Source: JASHUC01 sp035606175
GTDB taxonomy: Bacteria; Pseudomonadota; Gammaproteobacteria; Steroidobacterales; Steroidobacteraceae
Length of the DNA: 13,458 nucleotides
Direction of reading: 5' to 3'
NCBI GenBank assembly: GCA_035606175.1
Contig: DATNFW010000005.1
Location: 1-13,458 of the forward strand
In this document: positions 1-7,807 of the stretch, piece after piece
How positions within the stretch are numbered: position 1 is the stretch's first letter
How the letters are laid out: each line of letters opens with the position of its first letter
Position numbers and translations under genes: made by a program
The notes under the pieces: model-generated
Seen by the model: the letters and a program-made list of their open reading frames with translations, nothing else
Database searches by the model: none
What the model was told of the DNA's origin: nothing

Positions 1-1019
1 TGCTCGCGATCGAGCGCCTGCTCGGCATCCGTCCGCCCGAGCGCGCGCAGTACATCCGAGTGATGTTCGACGAGATCACGCGCATCCTCAATCATCTCAT
101 GTGGCTCGGTGCGCACAGTCTCGACATCGGGGCGATGACGGTGTTCCTGCTCGCTTTCAAGGAGCGCGAGGAGCTCATGGACGTGTATGAAGCGGTCTCC
201 GGGACGCGCATGCACGCAACGTACTATCGCCCGGGAGGCGTGTACCGCGACCTGCCGGATTCGATGCCGAAATACCGCGCCTCCAAATGGCACTCGCAGA
301 AAGAAGTCGATCGGCTCAATGAGGCGCGCTCCGGATCGATGCTCGATTTCATCTGGGCCTTCACCGAGCGCTTTCCGGCCGCGATCGAGGACTACGAAGC
401 GCTTCTTACGGACAACCGGATCTGGAAGCAGCGCACCGTCAACATCGGTGTGGTCGCGCCGGAGCGGGCGATGCAGCTCGGCTTCTCGGGGCCGATGCTG
501 CGCGGCTCGGGAATCGCCTGGGACTTGCGCAAGAAGCAGCCCTACGAGGTCTACGACCGGCTCGACTTCGACATTCCGATCGGGGTCAACGGGGATTGCT
601 ACGACCGCTACCTCGTACGGATCGAGGAGATGCGCCAGTCGAACCGCATTATCCGGCAGTGCATCGAGTGGCTGCGGTCCAATCCAGGACCCGTAATGAT
701 CGACGATCGGAAGGTCCGACCGCCGCGGCGCGAGCGGATGAAGGACGACATGGAGTCCTTGATCCACCATTTCAAGTTCTTCACCGAGGGGTACGGCGTG
801 CCGGAGGGGGAGACCTACGCCGCGGTCGAGGCGCCGAAGGGGGAGTTCGGCATCTATCTCGTCTCGGACGGAGCGAACAAGCCCTACCGGCTGAAAGTTC
901 GCGCGCCCGGGTTCCCGCATCTCGCCGCGCTCGATGAGATGGTGCGCGGACACATGATCGCCGATGTGGTGGCGATTATCGGAACGCAGGATATCGTCTT
1001 CGGGGAGATCGATCGTTAG
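1..1019 (+). CDS. nuoD: NADH-quinone oxidoreductase subunit D (5' end outside window)
   Basis: This is the 49-kDa-type subunit of complex I, in the peripheral arm, forming the quinone pocket with NuoB and NuoH. The frame is open from position 3 with no start, giving 338 visible residues. The family is about 417 long, so roughly the first 80 are missing, including the HRG region and the quinone-site tyrosine. Visible hallmarks, in order, are RPPERAQYIRV, LGAHSLDIGAMTVF, RMHATYYRPGGVYRDLP, NRIWKQRT, GPMLRGSGIAWDLRK, NGDCYDRYLVRIEEMRQS, ESLIHHFK, EAPKGEFGIYLVSDG and the near-universal C-terminus DIVFGEIDR. These align closely with the mitochondrial 49-kDa protein as I remember it. The stop TAG touches the nuoE ATG with no gap. 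The window cannot show whether nuoC is fused upstream. Confidence 0.98.
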   Translation, partial: LAIERLLGIRPPERAQYIRVMFDEITRILNHLMWLGAHSLDIGAMTVFLLAFKEREELMDVYEAVSGTRMHATYYRPGGVYRDLPDSMPKYRASKWHSQKEVDRLNEARSGSMLDFIWAFTERFPAAIEDYEALLTDNRIWKQRTVNIGVVAPERAMQLGFSGPMLRGSGIAWDLRKKQPYEVYDRLDFDIPIGVNGDCYDRYLVRIEEMRQSNRIIRQCIEWLRSNPGPVMIDDRKVRPPRRERMKDDMESLIHHFKFFTEGYGVPEGETYAAVEAPKGEFGIYLVSDGANKPYRLKVRAPGFPHLAALDEMVRGHMIADVVAIIGTQDIVFGEIDR

Positions 1020-1520
1020 ATGAGTCCGATCGCAAGATCATCGCTCTTGAGCGAGCACACGCGTCAGGAGATCGACCACTGGGTCCAGAAGTTTCCCCCC
1101 GGCAGGCAGCGCTCGGCGGTGCTCTCGGCGCTCCGCTTCGCGCAGGAGCAGAACGAGGGCTTTCTCACCCCGGAGCTGCTCGAGGCCGTGGCGGAGTACT
1201 TGAGCCTGCCGCTCGTGCAGGTGATGGAAGTCGCAACGTTCTATTCGATGTTCGAGCTGCACCCCTGCGGGCGGCATCACGTGAGCATCTGCACGAACAT
1301 CTCCTGCATGCTGCGCGGCGCCGAGGAGCTCGTCGCCCATGCCGAGCGCAAGCTCGGGATCAAGCTCGGGGAGAGCACGGCCGACCGGCGCGTATTTCTC
1401 AAGCAGGAGGAGGAATGTCTCGCCGCCTGCACCGGGGCTCCGATGATGATGGTCGATCACGTGTTCCACGAGCACCTGACGCCCGAGAAGATCGACCGGA
1501 TATTGGATGAGCTGAAATGA
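1020..1520 (+). CDS. nuoE: NADH-quinone oxidoreductase subunit E ([2Fe-2S] N1a)
   Basis: This is the 24-kDa-type subunit of the NADH-dehydrogenase module, a thioredoxin-like [2Fe-2S] protein that sits against NuoF. It has 166 residues, a normal length. An N-terminal helical bundle (about 10-75) ends in VATFYSMF. The thioredoxin-like part carries the four N1a cluster ligands as C91-x4-C96 (CTNISC) and C133-x3-C137 (CLAAC), followed by TGAPMMMVDH. The ATG directly follows the nuoD stop. A GGGGAG stretch about 12 bases upstream is a distant Shine-Dalgarno, so translation is probably coupled to nuoD. The TGA stop overlaps the nuoF ATG (ATGA). An extra cysteine (C83, in HPCGRH) near the cluster is not a known ligand. 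Confidence 0.97.
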   Translation: MSPIARSSLLSEHTRQEIDHWVQKFPPGRQRSAVLSALRFAQEQNEGFLTPELLEAVAEYLSLPLVQVMEVATFYSMFELHPCGRHHVSICTNISCMLRGAEELVAHAERKLGIKLGESTADRRVFLKQEEECLAACTGAPMMMVDHVFHEHLTPEKIDRILDELK

Positions 1521-2878
1521 GCTCGATTGCTTCGGATGCGGACATTGCCGCGAAATATCGCGAGAGGATGAATCTCACGGTCTTCGAGCCGCTCGGGCGC
1601 GAGCGCCCGTGGACGCTCGAGACCTACCGCTCGATCGGCGGATACCAGGTGTGGGAGCGGATCCTCGCCGAGAAGCCTCCGCGCGAGCAGATCATCGACG
1701 CCGTCAAGGCTTCGGGCCTGCGCGGCCGCGGTGGTGCGGGATTTCCGACGGGCACGAAGTGGAGCTTCATGCCGCGCAACGCGCCGATGCAGAAGTACGC
1801 GGTGTGCAACTCGGACGAGAGCGAGCCCGGCACCTGCCACGACCGCGACATCCTGCGCTTCAACCCGCACTCGCTCATCGAGGGTATGGCGATCGGCGGC
1901 TACGCGATGGGTGCGACGGTCGGCTACAACTACATCCGCGGCGAGTTCCTCGGGGAGCCGGTGCCGCGCTTCGAGGCGGCGCTCGCCGAGGCGTACGAGG
2001 CGGGGCTGCTCGGTCGCAACATCCGCGGAACCGGGATCGACTTCGACCTGCATGCCTTCGTGGGCGCGGGAGCATACATCTGCGGGGAGGAGACGGGACT
2101 TCTAGAGTCGCTCGAGGGCAAGCCCGGCAAGCCGCGGTTCAAGCCGCCGTTCCCGGCGAATTTCGGTCTGTACGGCGCGCCGACGACGATCAACAACACG
2201 CTGAGCTACGCCTCGGTGCCGACCATTCTGCGCAAGGGCCCGGAGTGGTTCGTCGCGCTCGGCCCGAAGAACTCCGCCGGCACGGTCATCTACTCCGTCT
2301 CGGGCCACGTCGAGAAGCCGGGCAATTTCGAGCTGCCGCTTGGCATTCCCTTCCGCGATGTGCTCGCGATCGCGGGCGGTGTGTGGAAGGGCCGGAAGTT
2401 GAAGGCCGTGATTCCCGGCGGTTTGTCCGTTCCGGTCGTGCCGGGCGAGAAGATCCTGGAAGTGAATATGGACTACGACTCGCTGCGCAGCGTCGGCTCG
2501 GCGCTCGGCACCGCCGCGGTCATCGTCATGGATGAGACCACGTGCATGGTGCGCACGCTCGAGCGCATCTCGCGCTTTTATATGTCCGAATCGTGCGGTC
2601 AGTGCACGCCATGCCGCGAGGGCACCGGCTGGCTCAACCGGATGCTGAAACGCATTCTCGCAGGTCAAGGGCGCCGCGAGGACGTGACAATGCTCGTCGA
2701 TGTCGCAAACCACATCGAAGGGCACACGATCTGTGCGCTCGGGGACGCCGCAGCGTGGCCGGTGCAGAGCTTCGTCAAGCACTACCGCCACGAGTTCGAA
2801 TACATGGTCGATCACGGCGGCCGCAGCATCGTCGAGACACAAGGGCTCGGCGCCGCACCGGGGCTCGCGGCGGCATGA
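1517..2878 (+). CDS. nuoF: NADH-quinone oxidoreductase subunit F (NADH/FMN/[4Fe-4S] N3)
   Basis: This is the 51-kDa-type subunit that oxidises NADH, holds FMN and passes electrons to cluster N3. It has 453 residues, within the family's usual range. The Rossmann-like FMN/NADH region has GLRGRGGAGFPTGTKW (about 67-82) and CNSDESEPGTCHDRDI (about 97-112). The FMN-binding GAGAYICGEET is at 183-193, followed by SLEGKPGKPRFKPPFPA. A SLBB/ubiquitin-like part follows. The N3 ligands are C360, C363 and C366 (SCGQCTPCREG) plus C406 (HTICALGDAAAWP). The start overlaps the nuoE stop by four bases, typical of translational coupling. One oddity is the stretch after PTTINN, which reads TLSYASVP, with Leu and Ser where the family usually has a Glu followed by Thr or Ser. 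The rest of the active site looks intact. Confidence 0.98.
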   Translation: MSSIASDADIAAKYRERMNLTVFEPLGRERPWTLETYRSIGGYQVWERILAEKPPREQIIDAVKASGLRGRGGAGFPTGTKWSFMPRNAPMQKYAVCNSDESEPGTCHDRDILRFNPHSLIEGMAIGGYAMGATVGYNYIRGEFLGEPVPRFEAALAEAYEAGLLGRNIRGTGIDFDLHAFVGAGAYICGEETGLLESLEGKPGKPRFKPPFPANFGLYGAPTTINNTLSYASVPTILRKGPEWFVALGPKNSAGTVIYSVSGHVEKPGNFELPLGIPFRDVLAIAGGVWKGRKLKAVIPGGLSVPVVPGEKILEVNMDYDSLRSVGSALGTAAVIVMDETTCMVRTLERISRFYMSESCGQCTPCREGTGWLNRMLKRILAGQGRREDVTMLVDVANHIEGHTICALGDAAAWPVQSFVKHYRHEFEYMVDHGGRSIVETQGLGAAPGLAAA

Positions 2879-2882
2879 ACAT

Positions 2883-5123
2883 ATGAGCGACGATTTCGTC
2901 AACATCGAAGTGAACGGCGTGCCGATGAAGGCGCCCAAGGGCGAGATGATCATCCGCGTGACCGACGCGCACGATGTGTACATCCCGCGCTTCTGCTATC
3001 ACGACAAGCTGTCGGTCGCGGCCAACTGCCGCATGTGCCTCGTCGAGGTGGAGAAGGCGCCGAAGCCGCTGCCGGCCTGCGCCACACCGGTCGCTGAGGG
3101 CATGAAGATCTTCACCGCCTCCCGCCGCGCGACGGACGCGCAGCGTGCGACGATGGAGTTCCTCCTCATCAATCATCCGCTCGACTGTCCGATCTGCGAT
3201 CAGGGCGGGGAGTGCGAGCTTCAGGACCTGGCGCTCGGCTTCGGGCGCGACATCTCGCGCTTCACCGAGCGCAAGCGTGTCGTGAAGGACGAGAATCTGG
3301 GACCTCTCGTATCGACCGACATGACGCGTTGCATCCAATGTACGCGCTGCATCCGTTTCACGGAGGAGATCGCCGGCATCCAGGAGCTCGGCATGATGGG
3401 CCGGGGCGAATGGGAGACGGTGCGCACCTTCGTCGAACACACGGTCGATCACGAGCTCTCGGGCAACATCATCGATCTGTGTCCGGTGGGAGCGCTCAAT
3501 TCGAAGCCGTTCCGGTTCCGCGCGCGCGCGTGGGAGATGGCGGCGCATCCGCTCATCTCCCCGCACGATGGCGTGGGCACGAATCTCTTCGGGCACGTGC
3601 TGCGCGGGCGGCTGATGCGCATGGTGCCGCGGCCGAACGAGTCGATCAACGAGACCTGGATCGCCGACCGGGATCGCTTCGCCTACGAGGGCATCTACAG
3701 CGCCGATCGCCTCGCGCGCCCGATGATCCGCGAGGCCGGCGAGTGGCGGGAGAGCGACTGGCCAACCGCAATTGCCGCGGCGGTCGAGCGGCTCCGGGGT
3801 GTGCCGGGGGCGCAGCTCGGTGCGCTCGCTGCGAGCACGAGCACGATCGAGGAGCTCTATCTGCTCGCGCGTCTCACTCGCGGCCTCGGCTCGCAGAACA
3901 TCGATCACCGGTTGCGCCAGCGAGATTTCCGCGACCCCTCATCCGATCCTCCGTTCCCGAGTCTCGGAGGACTCGCGATCGCCGACATCGACTCGCTCGA
4001 GGCGCTCCTCGTCGTCGGGTCGAACCTGCGGCGCGAGGCCCCGATTCTCGCCCATCGTGTGCGCAAGGCTGCGCGGCGCGGCGGGCGCATCGCCTTCATC
4101 AACCCGGCGCGCTTCACGTACTACTTTCCGGTTGCGGCTTATCTCGAGTCGCCGGTCTCTCGCGAGCGGACCGATCTCGCAGCGGTACTCGCGGAGGTTT
4201 GCCGGCAGGCCGGGCGGGGTGTGCCGGATCATCTCTCCGCCGCCGTGCACGGCGTCGAGGTGACGGACGCGCATCGCGCGGTCGCTGCGGCGCTCGCCTC
4301 GGGCGAGCGCAAGGCGGTCTGGCTGGGGGCGCTGGCGCAGCGGCATCCGGCGTTCGCGGATCTGCGCGCCCTCGCGGCGGGAATTGCCGAGGCGACGGGC
4401 GCCTCGCTCGGCCTGCTCGCAGAGGGCGGCAATGCCGCCGGCGCCTGGCTCGCCGGCGCCGTGCCGCATCGCGAGGCGGGGGGCAAGCCGATTGCATCGC
4501 CGGGACTCGATGCCGGCCGCATGTTGCGCGAGCGACTCCGTGCCGCGATTCTCTTCGGCGGGGTCGAGCCCTGGAGCGAGCCGCAGCCGATGGACGGGAA
4601 GGGCGCAGTCGATACGCAAGCTGCGCCGGATGCGCTGAAAGCGCTCGCGGCGGCCGAGCTCGTCATCGGCATCACACCGTACGCGAGCGAGCCGTTGAAG
4701 CGCATTGCGCACATCCTGCTGCCGATCGGGACTTTTGCCGAGACCTCGGGCACGTTCGTGAACCTCGAGGGCTTGTGGCAGAGCTTCACCGCGGCGGCGC
4801 GGCTGCACGAGGAGTCGCGCCCGGGATGGAAAGTGCTGCGCGTCCTCGGGACCGAGCTCGCCCTGCCGGGCTTCGAGTATCAATCATCCGATGAGGTGCG
4901 CGAGGAGCTGCGGCGCGCATGCGGCGAGCTCGCGAAGGGCGGAGCTGCAGCGCGCGCCTACGAGGGTAAGCACCGCGTGGAAGCAGCGGTCGCCGGCGCG
5001 ACCGGCGGCGGGGCGGGGATGAGAGTCGTCGATGTGCCGATGTATCAAGTCGATGCGATCGTGCGGCGCGCCGGCTCGCTGCAGCGGACCGCCGAAGGCC
5101 GCGCCGAACCTGTGACGTATTGA
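2883..5123 (+). CDS. nuoG: NADH-quinone oxidoreductase subunit G (N1b, N4, N5; no N7)
   Basis: This is the 75-kDa-type subunit, the largest of the peripheral arm, carrying electrons from NuoF towards NuoI. The frame is open further upstream inside nuoF, but the ATG at 2883, four bases after the nuoF stop, gives the family-standard N-terminus (MSDDFVNIEVNG) and 746 residues. The [2Fe-2S] N1b ligands are C38, C49, C52 and C66. N5 has H98, C102, C105 and C111 (HPLDCPICDQGGEC). N4 has C150, C153, C156 and C200 (CIQCTRC, then LCPVGAL). A molybdopterin-oxidoreductase-like domain without cofactor role follows from about 220 to the end. The extra cluster N7 found in E. coli and Thermus needs a CxxCxxxC after N4; here that segment has no cysteines, as in mitochondria and alphaproteobacteria. 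The stop codon lies 11 bases before the chosen nuoH start. Confidence 0.97.
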   Translation: MSDDFVNIEVNGVPMKAPKGEMIIRVTDAHDVYIPRFCYHDKLSVAANCRMCLVEVEKAPKPLPACATPVAEGMKIFTASRRATDAQRATMEFLLINHPLDCPICDQGGECELQDLALGFGRDISRFTERKRVVKDENLGPLVSTDMTRCIQCTRCIRFTEEIAGIQELGMMGRGEWETVRTFVEHTVDHELSGNIIDLCPVGALNSKPFRFRARAWEMAAHPLISPHDGVGTNLFGHVLRGRLMRMVPRPNESINETWIADRDRFAYEGIYSADRLARPMIREAGEWRESDWPTAIAAAVERLRGVPGAQLGALAASTSTIEELYLLARLTRGLGSQNIDHRLRQRDFRDPSSDPPFPSLGGLAIADIDSLEALLVVGSNLRREAPILAHRVRKAARRGGRIAFINPARFTYYFPVAAYLESPVSRERTDLAAVLAEVCRQAGRGVPDHLSAAVHGVEVTDAHRAVAAALASGERKAVWLGALAQRHPAFADLRALAAGIAEATGASLGLLAEGGNAAGAWLAGAVPHREAGGKPIASPGLDAGRMLRERLRAAILFGGVEPWSEPQPMDGKGAVDTQAAPDALKALAAAELVIGITPYASEPLKRIAHILLPIGTFAETSGTFVNLEGLWQSFTAAARLHEESRPGWKVLRVLGTELALPGFEYQSSDEVREELRRACGELAKGGAAARAYEGKHRVEAAVAGATGGGAGMRVVDVPMYQVDAIVRRAGSLQRTAEGRAEPVTY

Positions 5124-5134
5124 GCCGGATCGTC

Positions 5135-6208
5135 ATGACGAACAGCGTTATCGGCACTCTTCCCGGATTATGGACGGCGCTCCCGGAGATCGCGCGCTCG
5201 ACGGTCTGGATCGTCGTCGTGACGATCGCGCTCATCCTGTGTGTGGCGTACCTCACGCTCTGGGAGAGGAAAGTCATCGGCTGGATGCAGCTGCGCCGCG
5301 GTCCGAATCGCGTGCGGCTCTTTGGTCTATTCCCCGGAGCGGGTCAGCCATTCGCGGACGTGTTCAAACTCCTCATGAAGGAGATCATCGTCCCGACGAG
5401 CGCGAACAAGATCCTGTTTCGCCTCGCGCCCGCCATTGCGCTCATTCCGGCATTCGCCGCCTGGGCGGTGATCCCCCTCTCGCCCGATCTGACGATCGCC
5501 CGGGTGGACGCAGGCCTCCTTTACCTGCTCTCGCTCACCTCGGCCGGCGTGTACGGGGTCATCCTCGCGGGGTGGGCGGCGAACTCCAAATACGCGTTCC
5601 TCGGCGCGATGCGCTCCGCCGCGCAGATCGTCGCCTACGAGATCGCCATGGGGTTCGCGCTCGTCGGCGTCCTGATGGCCTCGGGCAGCCTCAATCTCGG
5701 CACGATCGTGCGCGAGCAGCACGGTGGCCCGCTCGCGTGGAACTGGTTCTGGCTGTTCCCGCTTTTCATGGTCTATTTCATTTCGGGCGTCGCGGAGACG
5801 AACCGGGCGCCGTTCGATGTGGCCGAGGGCGAATCCGAGATCGTCGCGGGCTTTCATGTCGAGTATTCGGGCATGGCGTTCGCGCTCTTCTTCCTCGCCG
5901 AGTACGCGAACATGATTCTGATCTCCGCGCTCACGGCGGTGTTCTTCTTCGGCGGGTGGATCTCGCCGTTCGAAGGCTATCCGATCCTCGGCGACACCTT
6001 CATCGCTTCGCCGAGCTTCGCCTGGCTCGCCCTGAAGATATTCATCGCGCTTTTCTTCTTCCTATGGTTCCGGGCGACGTTTCCCCGGTACCGTTACGAC
6101 CAGATCATGCGCCTCGGCTGGAAGGTGCTCATTCCGGTGACGCTCGTATGGATCACCGCGGAGGGGCTGATGTACTACTTCCGCGTCGGTCCCTGGCATG
6201 CAGCCTGA
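5135..6208 (+). CDS. nuoH: NADH-quinone oxidoreductase subunit H (ND1-type)
   Basis: This is the membrane subunit joining the two arms. It forms the entrance and roof of the quinone chamber and the start of the proton path. It has 357 residues from the ATG at 5135 and the family's eight-helix pattern. Signature segments are ERKVIGWMQLRRGPNRV (44-60), QPFADVFKLLMKE, the acidic loop ETNRAPFDVAEGESEIVAGF (221-240) continuing HVEYSGM, and RATFPRYRYDQIMRLGWK (313-330). An in-frame TTG at 5120 overlapping the nuoG stop would add five residues. I prefer the ATG because it matches usual N-terminal length, but neither has a strong Shine-Dalgarno. The charged residues of the quinone-facing loop all look present. 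Confidence 0.97.
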   Translation: MTNSVIGTLPGLWTALPEIARSTVWIVVVTIALILCVAYLTLWERKVIGWMQLRRGPNRVRLFGLFPGAGQPFADVFKLLMKEIIVPTSANKILFRLAPAIALIPAFAAWAVIPLSPDLTIARVDAGLLYLLSLTSAGVYGVILAGWAANSKYAFLGAMRSAAQIVAYEIAMGFALVGVLMASGSLNLGTIVREQHGGPLAWNWFWLFPLFMVYFISGVAETNRAPFDVAEGESEIVAGFHVEYSGMAFALFFLAEYANMILISALTAVFFFGGWISPFEGYPILGDTFIASPSFAWLALKIFIALFFFLWFRATFPRYRYDQIMRLGWKVLIPVTLVWITAEGLMYYFRVGPWHAA

Positions 6209-6232
6209 GGCGGCGCGGCTCGTGAAGCTCAC

Positions 6233-6709
6233 ATGAATCCACTCAAGACTTTCCTGCTGCCGGAGCTGATCAAGGGGATGTCCGTCACGCTGCGGACGTT
6301 CTTCTCCGACAAATACACCCTCAACTATCCCGAGGAAAAAACGCCGCAGTCGCCGCGCTTCCGCGGCCTGCACGCGCTGCGCCGCTACCCGAACGGGGAG
6401 GAGCGCTGCATCGCCTGCAAGCTCTGTGAGGCGGTCTGCCCCGCAGTGTGCATCACGATCGAGTCCGATGTTGCACCCGACGGCACACGGCGGACTACGC
6501 GCTACGACATCGACCTCTTCAAGTGCATCTACTGCGGCTTCTGCGAGGAGGCCTGCCCCGTCGATGCGATCGTGCTCACGCGCATCCACGAATACCACAT
6601 GGAGCATCGCGGCGAGAACATCATGTCGAAAGACAAGCTGCTCGCCGTCGGTGAGCGCTACGAGGCGATGATCAGCGCCGACAAGGCGGCCGATGCGCCT
6701 TACCGCTGA
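6233..6709 (+). CDS. nuoI: NADH-quinone oxidoreductase subunit I (two [4Fe-4S], N6a/N6b)
   Basis: This is the 23-kDa/TYKY-type ferredoxin-like subunit relaying electrons from NuoG to the terminal cluster N2 in NuoB. It has 158 residues, normal for the short bacterial form. An amphipathic N-terminal helix (about 10-25, ELIKGMSVTLRTFF) leads into FRGLHALRRYPNGEERC. The cluster motifs are C59, C62, C65, C69 (CIACKLCEAVC) and C98, C101, C104, C108 (CIYCGFCEEAC), each followed by Pro. By the usual crossed bacterial-ferredoxin pattern, the fourth cysteine of each motif ligates the other cluster. The C-terminus (RGENIMSKDKLLAVGERYEA, then AADAPYR) resembles gammaproteobacterial Xanthomonas/Legionella-type NuoI as I recall it. 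The gene starts 24 bases after nuoH, with only a weak purine stretch upstream. Confidence 0.97.
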   Translation: MNPLKTFLLPELIKGMSVTLRTFFSDKYTLNYPEEKTPQSPRFRGLHALRRYPNGEERCIACKLCEAVCPAVCITIESDVAPDGTRRTTRYDIDLFKCIYCGFCEEACPVDAIVLTRIHEYHMEHRGENIMSKDKLLAVGERYEAMISADKAADAPYR

Positions 6710-6730
6710 GGCGTCACCCCCAAATCCACC

Positions 6731-7498
6731 ATGCTCGTCCAGGCTCTCTTCTATATCTTCGCCGTGATCCTCGTCGCAGGCGCGCTCGGCGTCATCGTGG
6801 CGCGCAACCCCGTGCATTCCGCGCTCGCGCTCGTTCTCACCTTCGTCACCTCGGCGTGCATCTGGCTCTTGATCGGGGCCGAGTTTCTCGCCCTCGTCCT
6901 GGTGCTCGTGTACGTCGGCGCCGTGATGGTCCTGTTTCTGTTCGTCGTGATGATGCTCGATATCAACATCGAGGAGCTGCGGCGCGGCTTCACGCGCTTC
7001 GCGTGGCTCGGCTGGATCACCGCGGGAGCGGTCATCGCGGAGATCGCCGCGGTGGTCCTCGCGCGCACGTTCGGTATCGATGCGAGCCGCGGTCCGGGTG
7101 TGGAGCCGGTGACGTACAGCAACACGACCGAGCTCGGACGCGTCCTCTATACGCAGTTCGCCTATCCCTTCGAGCTCGCAGCGGTGATTCTCCTCGTTGC
7201 GATCGTCGCGGCGATCGTCCTCACCATGCGCCGCCGGCCGGGCTACAAGGCGCAGGATGTGCGCCGTCAGGTCGCGGTGCAGCCGCGCGACCGCATCCGC
7301 ATCGTGAAAATGCCCGCCGAGGGCGCGACCGTCAGCGAGCCGGTCGAGGCGGCAAGTGTGGCCGCACGGACTGCATCGGCAGGCGCGAGCGCCTCGACGG
7401 TGAGCGCGCAGCCTGCGGCGGCGGGCGCACAGAGTGCGGCGGGGGCTCCGCCGGGTGCGGTGGCGGGCGCACAGCCTGCCACAGGGGGCGCGCAATGA
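6731..7498 (+). CDS. nuoJ: NADH-quinone oxidoreductase subunit J (ND6-type) with Ala-rich tail
   Basis: This small membrane subunit lies between NuoH and the antiporter-like subunits and takes part in coupling quinone reduction to pumping. The core runs to about residue 170. It includes the conserved third helix EFLALVLVLVYVGAVMVLFL (51-70), which carries the tyrosine (Y61) at the helix distortion typical of ND6 proteins, then the last helix (about 148-166). A basic cytoplasmic segment (GYKAQDVRRQ, DRIRIVKMPA) is family-like. Beyond about residue 198 comes a roughly 57-residue Ala/Gly/Ser/Gln/Pro-rich tail with repeated GAQ units, giving 255 residues against about 200-220 usual. The TGA stop overlaps the nuoK ATG. 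The start is 21 bases after nuoI with no clear Shine-Dalgarno. Confidence 0.95.
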   Translation: MLVQALFYIFAVILVAGALGVIVARNPVHSALALVLTFVTSACIWLLIGAEFLALVLVLVYVGAVMVLFLFVVMMLDINIEELRRGFTRFAWLGWITAGAVIAEIAAVVLARTFGIDASRGPGVEPVTYSNTTELGRVLYTQFAYPFELAAVILLVAIVAAIVLTMRRRPGYKAQDVRRQVAVQPRDRIRIVKMPAEGATVSEPVEAASVAARTASAGASASTVSAQPAAAGAQSAAGAPPGAVAGAQPATGGAQ

Positions 7499-7800
7499 TC
7501 TCGCTTGCGCAGCTGCTGACACTCTCCGGCGTCGTCTTCGCGCTCTCCGTCGCGGGCATGTTCCTCAATCGCAAGAACCTCATCCTGCTTCTCATGTGCG
7601 TCGAGCTCCTGCTGCTCGCCGCGAACTTCAATTTCATCGCTTTCTCGAGATACCTCGGGGACATCCGTGGGCAGATCTTCGTCTTTTTCGTGCTGACGGT
7701 CGCCGCGGCCGAATCCGCGATCGGCCTCGCAATCCTCGTCGTGCTCTTCCGCGAGCGGCGGAGCATCAATGTCGAGGACCTGAACGAGATGAAGGGCTGA
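7495..7800 (+). CDS. nuoK: NADH-quinone oxidoreductase subunit K (ND4L-type)
   Basis: This three-helix membrane subunit is part of the proton path between NuoJ and NuoN. It has 101 residues, the standard length. It keeps the two buried glutamates: E37 (LLMCVELLLLAANFNF; E36 in E. coli) and E73 (VAAAESAIGLAI; E72 in E. coli). Helices cover about 4-22, 29-50 and 60-84, and the charged C-terminus is RERRSINVEDLNEMKG. The ATG at 7495 overlaps the nuoJ stop (ATGA), indicating coupled translation. The frame stays open upstream through nuoJ, but that upstream stretch is a shadow, because MISLAQLLTLSG is the family N-terminus. Confidence 0.97.
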   Translation: MISLAQLLTLSGVVFALSVAGMFLNRKNLILLLMCVELLLLAANFNFIAFSRYLGDIRGQIFVFFVLTVAAAESAIGLAILVVLFRERRSINVEDLNEMKG

Positions 7801-7807
7801 CCCGGTG

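Noticed and set aside
2700..2882. N-terminal extension of nuoG into nuoF
   Set aside because: The upstream 61 codons are a shadow of the nuoF C-terminus. The conserved NuoG N-terminus begins at the ATG at 2883.
2102..2983. Long minus-strand open frames under nuoF, nuoG, nuoJ-L and nuoM, some over 300 codons
   Set aside because: GC-rich coding DNA leaves antisense frames open. These are rich in Arg, Ala, His and Asp/Glu, have no family resemblance, and lie opposite clearly conserved nuo genes.
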